DNA of 20,813 nt, from NCBI GenBank assembly GCA_023091735.1, contig JALKBU010000912.1:1-20813 (forward strand), in the 5' to 3' direction. The notes below the pieces were generated by a model. The model worked only from the letters and a program-made list of their open reading frames with translations, had not been told where the DNA came from and did not search any database. Positions 9,661 through 16,384 of this stretch are shown here, piece by piece; the first letter of the stretch is position 1, and each line of letters starts with the position of its first letter. The position numbers and the translations under genes are program-made. This stretch comes from Trichomonas tenax (taxonomy: Eukaryota > Parabasalia > Trichomonadida > Trichomonadidae).

Positions 9661-10136
9661 GATTCACCATCTTTTTAATTGTTTTTCTATCTTTTATAAA
9701 TTTTTATAATGTTTCGATATTTCTTCATCTTTTTCTCCAAAATTGTGTTTTCGTTGAGAATGACAAAAAACATTCGTCGCTATTGATTGTCAAATGAGCG
9801 TATACATCAGATACACAACAAAATTGTTAAAATAAAATGGATATTTTCATTTCACAATCATTTGATCTTTGATATCTTTCAGATGAATCTTTAGAAGCAC
9901 GCATTACATTTGGATCAAATATTTTTAAGATTGAGCTTTATCAAAATTGTTATATTTTTTCTTAATTCTGAACTCGCTATAACATGTAATTAGCAATGAT
10001 ATTCTACGAGCTAGTTATGTGCTTTAAGATGTTCTTGAAAGATCAATAAAATTTTGGCTATTTCGGAGAACAGTATTCTATGAAAATATTATTTACAAAC
10101 AACAGTAAATGATGTAATTATGTATGATTTCACGAG
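9661..10136. other. spacer between convergent genes
   Basis: About 480 A+T-rich bases between the stop codons of the CobD-like gene (+) and eIF4E (-). It would hold both 3' ends. I see no gene, RNA or repeat of note here. Confidence 0.6.
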
Positions 10137-10619
10137 TTAATGCTTCCTATGTGCTTTAACTTGCATAATTGCAGGGTCCATTCCGAGAACATCAGCCAGA
10201 GCTTTAACATCAAGTTCTCCAGGGCCAAACCACAAAGCAACAGAAAGACCGACAGTATTCACTCTTGCATACATTCCACAGAACTCTGGAACTTTAATAG
10301 CGTCGTCAATGGAGCCTCCAGCGATTGCAGCAACGACCTTCTCCCATAATTCTTGAGTCCAAAGGGACACAGATATACTGACTTCTTGGCCGCCTTCATT
10401 TTTAGGATCCTCCCATGCAGGCTTAATGCCCTTCTTGAACAGCGAAATTCCACCCTTCTTGATTTCTGCTATCGGTGGGAATTGGATGAAATTATTCCAA
10501 AATTCTTCAACTGTCTTGCAGCTGCATATAGGCTCTATGTCAAAGTTTCTGTTCTTTCCTTCCCACTTCAACTGGATCACCCAAAACTGCCACTCAGTCG
10601 GAAGAGGATGAGATATCAT
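10137..10619 (-). CDS. translation initiation factor eIF4E (short form)
   Basis: A 160-residue cap-binding protein that recruits mRNA to the ribosome through eIF4G. It aligns along the eIF4E core: HPLPTEWQFW at 4-13 (W10 and W13 match human W43 and W46); TVEEFWNNF at 36-44 (W41 matches W73); LFKKGIKPAWEDPKNEGG at 60-77, with W69-E70 matching the cap-stacking and guanine-binding W102-E103; W92 in the ELWEKV helix; and ALWFG with W130 matching W166. The other cap-sandwich tryptophan, human W56, appears to be Phe26, with a loop about two residues shorter. The protein begins almost at the core and stops soon after it, so the usual N- and C-terminal extensions are missing. ATG 10619 is supported by an initiator 10 bases upstream. 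The W56 replacement is an alignment by eye. Confidence 0.88.
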   Translation of the reverse strand: MISHPLPTEWQFWVIQLKWEGKNRNFDIEPICSCKTVEEFWNNFIQFPPIAEIKKGGISLFKKGIKPAWEDPKNEGGQEVSISVSLWTQELWEKVVAAIAGGSIDDAIKVPEFCGMYARVNTVGLSVALWFGPGELDVKALADVLGMDPAIMQVKAHRKH

Positions 10620-10625
10620 GGATTA

Positions 10626-10631
10626 TAATGA
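10626..10631 (-). promoter_or_regulatory. initiator (Inr) of the eIF4E gene
   Basis: On the minus strand TCATTA precedes ATG 10619, with the expected +1 A at 10629 and a 10-base leader. GGCACTTTTCATTA is the local context, and a TTACATGTCA motif (10671-10680) lies about 45 bases further upstream. Confidence 0.7.
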
Positions 10632-10980
10632 AAAGTGCCAAATTTATTTTTGACATTAGTGACTAATGCTTTACATGTCAGATTGTTTCTTATTCGGTAC
10701 CCAACAAGCTTTGAAGCATTGTTTTATGACATGATTGAAGCATTTGCGAAATTACACTCTAACGAGTTGTTTATTTAATAATTTTTATATTATGTTTAAT
10801 ATATAAATGATTTCCACCAATGATGAAATGTTGATTGAATCTTTTATTTATCATATTGAAGTACATTTTCATTATGTGCAGATGCAGAAAAAGTAAACAT
10901 CAATGCTTTTGTTGAATTCATTCATAAAGCTAGTATGATTATAAATCGAAGAATATATTTTACAAAAACAACAAAACACT

Positions 10981-12072
10981 TTATAGCATTTGATCCTCAT
11001 CGTCAGGGATCTTTTCCTCATTATCAATTTGATTGAATGAAGCATAAGGAGTGGTCAATTCAGTATGATTTCGTGAATTCATTCTATTTCGCTCATCTTT
11101 CCTCGACGTAACTACAGGGGACACAAAATCAAGAAGCATTGCGAAAAATTGCAATTCTATCGAAATTAAAAATGAAAATGTAATTGGGAGGTCATAAGAT
11201 AAAGAATGCATACTTATTGCCGAAAAGAACAAAGAAATGATAGTAATAGAGTAGAAAACAACAGAATACGCGCTAAATCCAATAGATGTGATAACAATAT
11301 TTGATGCGTGATGAGTAACAGCAATACTCAGCATACCTATGATCGCCGGTAATATCAATTTACTGTTTTTGCGCAAAAATGCTTCATCAATATTTTGGAA
11401 CTCAGAATAATCAAAGATAATTATCAAAAACACATAGAAAACACCACTAATCAGATACTTAAGCAGTGGAGTGACCCATGGATCCAAATGAATTATATAT
11501 TCATTAGAAATTGTTTCTCCAATCGAGTATATTGTATGAGAGCATATGAGTACAAGGACTACTAATATGAATTGAAAGTATTTTCCTTGTTCGAATGATG
11601 ATTTAAAAGATAAAGATAAAGCAGCAAAGACTCCAACAGCAGCAAAGGCCATAGAAAACTTTTTTCTTTTCGGGACTGCTTCTTTGTATATGCTAAACTT
11701 GTTGATTAAATTTACGAAAAATGGAATCAAAGGAAATGTGAGTGTAACAATGATTGAAGGCATCATTTTATATGCAAAATTTGTTAATAGCGAAGGAATT
11801 GTGACTGTTAGAAGAGAATTTAAGATTAAATAATGTAAATCTCCAATAATTAATGATTTCGTTCCTAAAAAACTAGTAAAAGCTTTATCGTTGATGTAAA
11901 ACATTGCTATTGCGAAAGTAAAACTTGCTAGTGATGCGAAAATCATTTCCATTAAACAGAAACCAAGGAATGAGAACTCTTTTAACCCAAATATCGTTAG
12001 GGTGCTCTCCATGCCTTTCGTCAATGTAATGAAAAGAAATATAATGATATCAACGCGCTTATAAACATGCAT
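10981..12072 (-). CDS. multi-spanning transporter, drug/metabolite (SLC35-like) superfamily
   Basis: A 363-residue membrane protein with about ten hydrophobic segments, near residues 8-22, 34-56, 76-98, 107-127, 141-157, 166-186, 205-225, 245-266, 270-290 and 305-326. It ends in a hydrophilic acidic tail. Ten helices at this length, with the paired-half layout and small-residue-rich helices (AFAAVGVFAAL), match the DMT superfamily, which includes nucleotide-sugar and related carriers. The start resembles the SLC35F-type first helix, but I cannot name a substrate. A good initiator (TCATTA) actually lies inside the frame, 17 bases before Met21. Starting there would remove most of helix 1, so ATG 12072 is preferred although it has no visible initiator. 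Location is probably an internal membrane. Confidence 0.75.
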   Translation of the reverse strand: MHVYKRVDIIIFLFITLTKGMESTLTIFGLKEFSFLGFCLMEMIFASLASFTFAIAMFYINDKAFTSFLGTKSLIIGDLHYLILNSLLTVTIPSLLTNFAYKMMPSIIVTLTFPLIPFFVNLINKFSIYKEAVPKRKKFSMAFAAVGVFAALSLSFKSSFEQGKYFQFILVVLVLICSHTIYSIGETISNEYIIHLDPWVTPLLKYLISGVFYVFLIIIFDYSEFQNIDEAFLRKNSKLILPAIIGMLSIAVTHHASNIVITSIGFSAYSVVFYSITIISLFFSAISMHSLSYDLPITFSFLISIELQFFAMLLDFVSPVVTSRKDERNRMNSRNHTELTTPYASFNQIDNEEKIPDDEDQML

Positions 12073-12880
12073 TTTTTATAAAGCGTCAAAATTCACTTTC
12101 GATTTTTTTCTTATATGTTAATAGCATATGACAATAACTTCACTTTTTGAAATATAACTTCGGTAAAATTACAAAAAGAAGCTCGAAACATGATTAAAAA
12201 TCCCTCTAAGATAATATATGGAATGTATTTGCATCATTGCTATTTCAGCTCAGACATGAAACAACATTTTATGAAGTATACGTAAATAATTATGAATCAA
12301 AATATCTTGATTAAAATATTGGTTGTGTTATAAGCCAGATAAAGTTTCATCACAGTCTTCCGACACATGGACAATAAATATCTACAAATACAATTTCCTT
12401 GAGAAATGACTTGATCAGATTTGAAATGTTTGGAATGCAAAAGATCCTCTGAAGTTAACTTTTGCATAATAAAGAAAGATCCTCTACGGACTTTACTCTT
12501 ATATGTTAGCTATAATATTTATTCATTAAAATTTAGAGCCCATAGCAGGAAGATTAAAATTTTCCAATTAGGATTTCTATCATTTCCAGCACAAAGCAAT
12601 ACTATACAATATCCTAGTTTTACGAAGGTAAACTGGAACAAATGCACTAATGAATATAGAAATATCAATCTGAAATGAAATAAAAAATATTCCAAGTTAG
12701 GAAATACATAAAAGGTAAGTCGATAGATGTGATGTTGGTATCATTGATATGTAATAAAAATATGTTTCTAAATGATACTAAAATACTCAACATTGAGGGA
12801 AAAGCAACCAATAGTCACTTTCACTAATATATAGCCCATAAGTACATATCGATGATTTGATGTAGAACAGAAATTGAAAA
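12073..12880. other. spacer between two minus-strand genes
   Basis: About 810 A+T-rich bases. The only longer frame (12421-12678) begins at TTG and has no family resemblance. I see no RNA gene or mobile-element signature. It should contain the DMT promoter on its left and the 3' end of the KATNIP-like gene on its right. Confidence 0.55.
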
Positions 12881-13351
12881 TCAGACGTTTTCGAGATCAA
12901 GCACAAAATTAAGTGATGCACTACGAAGCGATTTAATGTCTGGTTTTTGGAACTCATTGACTTTGATTGGAACTGCAATTGGAAAGTTTTCAGAATTTAC
13001 ACTGCTCATTGGGAGCTCTCCTTTCCAAATCTGTTCGTTGTCATACAAAACTGTCAGAGATCTAATTCCGGACTTTCCATAACCATTTCCAAATAAAATA
13101 AAACTCGGTCTTTCGGTGGACTTTAAAGCAAAACTAATTGTATCAGGAAAAGATTCTGCGTTGAAGAACCACTTATCTGTCAACAATACTTCGGAAATAG
13201 TGCCATCAGCGCTTTGAATTTTTGCACTTCGAATTTCAACCTGATCATTTCCCCATCCATCGGTGATAATAAACGATATTAAGTGGCCTTGAGGTTGTCT
13301 GCATTGAACTGATGGCAAACAAGGCTCTCCTGGCCATTTACATGATTGCAT
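12881..13351 (-). CDS. KATNIP (DUF4457)-like single-domain protein
   Basis: A 156-residue, beta-strand-rich soluble protein. About residues 22-118 follow the pattern of the katanin-interacting-protein domain: GHLISFIITDGWGND at 22-36 (family: I..STWGD), a DG turn, a strand with a Phe/Asn-rich middle, then NGYGKSGIRSLTVLYD near 89-104 followed by IWKGELP. This parallels the family's NYNKS..RGVK....LD...IF.GE block. Animal KATNIP is a long protein with several such domains and acts on microtubules at the ciliary base. This protein would be a single copy with a short Cys-rich start (CKWPGEPC). It is divergently transcribed from the gene at 13391. A possible initiator TCATAT sits 22 bases upstream (+1 at 13373). 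The family call is by motif pattern. Confidence 0.6.
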   Translation of the reverse strand: MQSCKWPGEPCLPSVQCRQPQGHLISFIITDGWGNDQVEIRSAKIQSADGTISEVLLTDKWFFNAESFPDTISFALKSTERPSFILFGNGYGKSGIRSLTVLYDNEQIWKGELPMSSVNSENFPIAVPIKVNEFQKPDIKSLRSASLNFVLDLENV

Positions 13352-13390
13352 TAGAAAAATAGATTTTTTATATGACGAAAAATAATTTAC
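13352..13390. promoter_or_regulatory. 39-bp shared divergent promoter
   Basis: Only 39 bases separate the two start codons, so both promoters must overlap. On the minus strand TCATAT (+1 at 13373) can serve the KATNIP-like gene. On the plus strand no TCA(C/T)(T/A) precedes ATG 13391; the nearest match, TCATAT at 13394, lies just inside the frame. A TTACATGTCA motif spans 13387-13396, over the start codon itself. Confidence 0.5.
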
Positions 13391-13777
13391 ATGTCATATG
13401 AAATTGATTTGTCAGAATTATTTGTTTTAATGAGTAATGCTGTTCAAGCTAATGAATCATTACCAAAATTTCCAAAAGAGAAAGCCAAAGAGATTGCTGA
13501 CTTTATCATGAAGGATGCTTTCGAAGATCCACAGTTTCAAATTCCACGAGATCTTCCAATTATATCAGATGGTATTTCATACGAAATCACTTCAGCCATA
13601 GAACCATATTTTTCAGTGTTTGTTCAATTAACTTGTTTAGATAACCTTGGTCAATCAATATTTTCAGGAACGATGTCACTTTGGGATCAAAGAACCGATG
13701 ATAATGTCTCAGCTACTTATTCTAATGAAAAATATACTTGTATTTGTAATATATATGGAATATATTCTCCAAATTAA
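13391..13777 (+). CDS. protein of unknown function (128 aa)
   Basis: I do not recognise the family. The composition is normal for a soluble protein: an acidic, helical first half (LSELFVLMSNAVQ, KEKAKEIADFIMKDAF), then a strand-rich second half with alternating hydrophobics (YFSVFVQLTCL, SIFSGTMSLWD, YTCICNIYGIYS). No signal peptide or membrane helix is visible. It pairs head-to-head with the KATNIP-like gene and converges on the Chibby-like gene, so a link to flagellar biology is possible but only by position. If transcription starts at the TCATAT inside the frame, translation would begin at Met14 (13430) and lose 13 residues. Confidence 0.6.
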   Translation: MSYEIDLSELFVLMSNAVQANESLPKFPKEKAKEIADFIMKDAFEDPQFQIPRDLPIISDGISYEITSAIEPYFSVFVQLTCLDNLGQSIFSGTMSLWDQRTDDNVSATYSNEKYTCICNIYGIYSPN

Positions 13778-13949
13778 ATTTCAATATAAAAAAAAGACTT
13801 TAGGCTTGTACCATTCATTTCAATGCCGAATTTCATTGACGCACCAATACATAGTTTATCAATTGAAATGTATTATTTTGAAATTAGAGAAAACAAAGAC
13901 CGTAAATATTAGACTAACAAACATACGACACTTTACATTGCACAATAGA

Positions 13950-14354
13950 TTATTCTTGACTATGTTCTTCTTTTTCGATTTGTTCAAGAATAGATGCAAT
14001 TTGATTTTTCAATGATTGAAGTTTGTTTTGTGATTTGACTTTCTTCATCTCCGAAACAGTCAGCATATGCAGAAGAATTTCACATTCAACCTGTAACTGC
14101 GCGTTTTCCCTTTGCAGCTTTGAAATTTCTTGTAATGTTGGATTCGGATTTGCCGGCTGCTCTGGGAGATTGAGATTAGTCCAGGAGCCATCTTGCCAAC
14201 GTAAATGAACAGGACCGAAATTTATTTCAATTGGAGTGTTTGCATCTGCTCTTCTGTTTATGCCAAAATTCTGTTTTGTGGGGTGAAAGAACTTGCTTAC
14301 TTTATTTTGATGCTCCCACCTTCCAATTGGTGATAAATATTGCTGTGGATTCAT
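13950..14354 (-). CDS. Chibby-like basal-body/ciliary protein
   Basis: A 134-residue protein matching the Chibby layout. Its basic N-terminus has a short FHPTK segment. Then comes IEINFGPVHLRWQDGSW near residues 42-58, parallel to the Chibby segment that ends in F.NG.W. A C-terminal coiled coil at about 74-130 contains LQRENAQLQVECEILLHMLT, parallel to Chibby's LEEENNLLRLKVDILLDML. Length is close to animal Chibby (about 126). Chibby sits at the distal basal body/transition zone and supports cilium assembly; the beta-catenin role is animal-specific. No initiator lies within 20 bases of the start; the nearest is TCATTT with +1 at 14403, which would give a 48-49 base leader carrying a 20-base palindrome. 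Confidence 0.7.
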   Translation of the reverse strand: MNPQQYLSPIGRWEHQNKVSKFFHPTKQNFGINRRADANTPIEINFGPVHLRWQDGSWTNLNLPEQPANPNPTLQEISKLQRENAQLQVECEILLHMLTVSEMKKVKSQNKLQSLKNQIASILEQIEKEEHSQE

Positions 14355-14372
14355 TTTTTTTATAATTTTATA

Positions 14373-14392
14373 TAGTTTACAATTGTAAACTA
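14373..14392. repeat. perfect 20-bp palindrome
   Basis: TAGTTTACAATTGTAAACTA is identical to its own reverse complement, with no spacer. It ends 18 bases before the Chibby-like start codon. Beyond it the symmetry continues loosely: TCATTTTTTT on the left and AAAAAAATAAATGA on the right, with extra bases on the left side. It could be a dimeric protein-binding site or part of an element end. Confidence 0.6.
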
Positions 14393-14403
14393 AAAAAATA
14401 AAT

Positions 14404-14442
14404 GAGGGGGTCCCTCTTTTGAATTAGATTCATATCCCCCTC
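14404..14442. repeat. competing G/C-rich inverted repeats
   Basis: GAGGGGG (14404-14410) can pair either with CCCTC (14412-14416, tight hairpin with loop GGT using GAGGG) or with CCCCCTC (14436-14442, 7 bp, 25-base loop). The loop itself contains GAAT-TAG-ATTC. These are the only G and C runs of this size in the area, and they mark the left approach to the foreign-looking DNA. Confidence 0.45.
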
Positions 14443-14846
14443 TAAAATTTATTACACCCTTTCTTTCACTCTAAGCCTACAATAGCTTCTTCAAAATTTT
14501 TACATTTCCAGACAACAGGAAAATGCGCTTGTACGTACAATGCAGTTAGGATATTACTTTACTATCTATCATTCATATTAATTTGCAGGTTTGATTCGAT
14601 CTATCTATTAAGACATTATGTTCATGATATCAACGAATTTAAGTCATTTTATTAACATGTATTACAGATAATATCTATTATTTATTTTACAATTCATAAG
14701 TAATATATACCCAGTGTTACATGTCATTCTAAATATAGAGGATGTATGCCAACATATATATTTAGACCACATAATCGAACAAGTAATTTTTTAAGTTTAT
14801 TTTTAAAATAATTTATTTTTTTATTCGGATAAAAGAGTAAATATAT
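14443..14846. other. spacer with no recognisable gene
   Basis: About 400 A+T-rich bases. One TTACATGTCA motif lies at 14717-14726. No open frame with protein-like composition was found on either strand. It lies between the Chibby-like gene and the first frame of the mobile-element-like region. Confidence 0.5.
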
Positions 14847-15322
14847 ATGGCGATCGTTTCACCTGAGCTTATGGAAAAATTTGCTATTAAATTATTAAAA
14901 GTTGATGATTTTTTAATTAAATCTAACGAAACGTAACAAATATTGATTCAAAACATCCCTTCGAAACCGAAAAAATCGAAGACTCAGCACATATTAAAAC
15001 AGAAATTTCTTCTCGTTCGGGTCGTGGTCTAAATCCCGAATGGATTAAAGAACAATTTAGAAATGAAGATTGTGAATTAATAACTGAATATAGAGGATGT
15101 GAAAGTGAACTTATTTATAGATACAAAGGTAAAGTATTTTCGATTACGTGGCATCGATGAAATAAAAGTGAAAGACCTCATAAATGTGATGAGAATGAAA
15201 TAAAAATTGTTGAAAATCCAAAAGAAAACGGTGTTTCTATATATTGCATCCGTAAAGTTCCAACAAAAAGTGGAAAAAGAATGAATAGAAGAATTTATAA
15301 CCCGGAATATATATTAAAATGA
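14847..15322 (+). pseudogene. broken gene with NEDCE unit, copy 1
   Basis: ATG 14847 opens a frame (MAIVSPELMEKF...) that stops at TAA 14934-14936. A coding-quality frame, shifted by one base, continues from about 14930 to TGA 15320-15322. It is interrupted once by TGA at 15158-15160 in the context CAT-CGA-TGA-AAT. The second part contains SGRGLNPEWIKEQFRNEDCE, then a strand-rich stretch with YRYKGKVFSITW, and ends CIRKVPTKSGKRMNRRIYNP. The block from FRNEDCE to ITW resembles the next gene. Together these look like small repeated DNA- or metal-binding modules of the kind seen in mobile elements and giant viruses, but I cannot name the family. One indel and one stop make it a pseudogene unless sequencing error explains both. 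Confidence 0.5.
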
Positions 15323-15567
15323 TTTTCCAAAATGAAGATTGTGAAGTATTAAATGCCGATGAATACTTAAATGTTAAGACTAAATTAAAATATAAGTATA
15401 TTGGAAATGATGAAAGATGTAAAGATAAAGGTAAGATTTATAGTGTATGTTTTAATAACTGGAAGTCATTAGGTATTAGAAAACACTTTAAAGAATATGT
15501 GAAATCAACAAAATTCTTCAATGGTGAACATCAAACTGAAATCATTGATGAAAGTGATGGATTGTAA
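15319..15567 (+). CDS. NEDCE-unit protein, copy 2 (82 aa)
   Basis: Intact 82-residue frame whose ATG overlaps the preceding frame's TGA as ATGA. It begins MIFQNEDCEVLNADEY, then KLKYKYIGNDERCKDKGKIY and SVCFNNWKSLGIRKHF. It parallels the upstream unit: F-x-NEDCE, then two short strands with K/Y-rich YxYxG and KG(K)(V/I)(F/Y)S. A 16-base stretch, AAATGAAGATTGTGAA, is shared exactly between the copies (15061-15076 and 15330-15345), consistent with tandem duplication. Three cysteines are present but not in a standard zinc-finger spacing. Function unknown; it may be a piece of a once larger repeat protein rather than a free-standing gene. Confidence 0.5.
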   Translation: MIFQNEDCEVLNADEYLNVKTKLKYKYIGNDERCKDKGKIYSVCFNNWKSLGIRKHFKEYVKSTKFFNGEHQTEIIDESDGL

Positions 15568-15922
15568 AGGTTTTTTTATTTTTGCAAACCCACCTATGAC
15601 TCCATTTTTGAAGGTTTTAAGTCAATATTTCCGACAGCCTAAATAATCTAATTTTACATTTCCATAAGTTTGTAAATTTGAATGTGTTAATTAGATCACT
15701 AGATCATACATTTGCTGTATTCGATAAATTTTTTTTCTATTCAGACCCTATATATTTTTATTAGACCCTAATATGGAAATTTTAGAAAATTTATTATATT
15801 TAATGATAAAACTAATATCTACAGTCCATGTGGGGATGAATTCACTATTTTCATTTAAAAATTTTAAAATATTGGTTGAAATTTCGAATATCAGATTTAA
15901 TAAACTCCTTATGAAGTATTAG
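15568..15922. other. spacer inside the island
   Basis: About 350 A+T-rich bases without a protein-like frame on either strand. TCAGACCCTATATATTTTTATTAGACCCTAATAT contains AGACCCTA twice (15744-15776 area), a small direct repeat. Nothing else recognised. Confidence 0.4.
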
Positions 15923-15938
15923 GATGAATGTATTCATC
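15923..15938. repeat. inverted repeat GATGAAT-GT-ATTCATC
   Basis: Perfect 7-base arms around a 2-base centre, directly before the 14-base direct repeats. It fits a dimeric DNA-binding site better than an RNA hairpin because the loop is too small. Confidence 0.5.
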
Positions 15939-15940
15939 AC

Positions 15941-15982
15941 TAAAAAGGTGAACTTAAAAAGGTAACACTAAAAAGTCGGCAC
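15941..15982 (+). repeat. three tandem 14-base repeats
   Basis: TAAAAAGGTGAACT (15941), TAAAAAGGTAACAC (15955) and TAAAAAGTCGGCAC (15969) follow each other with an exact 14-base period. The third is more diverged and forms the left arm of the next hairpin. The core AAAAAGGTGA(A)C recurs on the minus strand at the right end of the window (20667-20677). It sits about 25-65 bases before ATG 16007, so an upstream control site is plausible. Confidence 0.5.
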
Positions 15983-15999
15983 TTCCAAGGCCGGTTTTT
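15971..15999 (+). repeat. stable hairpin with A-tract/T-tract arms
   Basis: AAAAGTCGGC (15971-15980) pairs with GCCGGTTTTT (15990-15999): four A-T pairs, two G-T wobbles and a CGGC/GCCG core around a 9-base loop. In shape it resembles a bacterial intrinsic terminator, but that mechanism is not expected in a eukaryotic nucleus. It lies just before ATG 16007. Confidence 0.45.
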
Positions 16000-16006
16000 A
16001 TATCAC

Positions 16007-16384
16007 ATGCCATTAAATATGAGTATACACTCAGCGGGGTTAATAGAGATCGAAGGACACCCCGACACAAAATTATTTCTTAATCAAGTCTTTGGTGATA
16101 AGAGTTTCACGTTACCAAAATTAACAATAAAGTAAGTCCTCGAAATAGAAGAAGTTTCAAAAAATAAAATATATTACCCTCAACACTTAACAAATAAGCG
16201 CGAAATTAACGCAGCAGGGAGTGAAACATTCATAAAGTATTTACAATAACATCCATGGTTCAAAATTAATCACTAAGAAATAAAAAACTCTATATTAGAC
16301 TTCTTATTAGATGGATATGATGTTGAAGAAAAAACATTAGCAATTCCAATCGCTCAATATATTTACTTCTTTCTTTTTTCGTGA
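16007..16384 (+). pseudogene. plus-strand gene interrupted by three TAA stops
   Basis: One frame from ATG 16007 keeps protein-like composition past TAA stops at 16133, 16247 and 16274, until TGA at 16382-16384. The first 42 residues read MPLNMSIHSAGLIEIEGHPD and on to FTLPKLTIK. Later parts include LEIEEVSKNKIYYPQ, SETFIKYLQ, HPWFKINH and ILDFLLDGYDVEE. Every stop is TAA, where CAA (Gln) would fit the context, for example after YLQ and INH. That means single C-to-T changes would account for all of them. The last 15 or so codons overlap the antisense frame and are probably not part of the gene. The protein family is not recognised. TCACAT just before the ATG could act as an initiator. Confidence 0.5.

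Noticed and set aside
12421..12678. 85-codon frame in the transporter/KATNIP spacer
   Set aside because: Starts at TTG, with no domain or initiator; CxxC near its start looks accidental.
15971..15999. Bacterial intrinsic terminator
   Set aside because: The shape fits, but the surrounding genes and promoters are eukaryotic, so only the hairpin is reported.
16007..16384. Reassigned genetic code (TAA as glutamine)
   Set aside because: Host genes on both sides, including both aminotransferases, end normally at TAA, so a cellular code change is excluded. For the element alone it remains a minor option behind simple decay.
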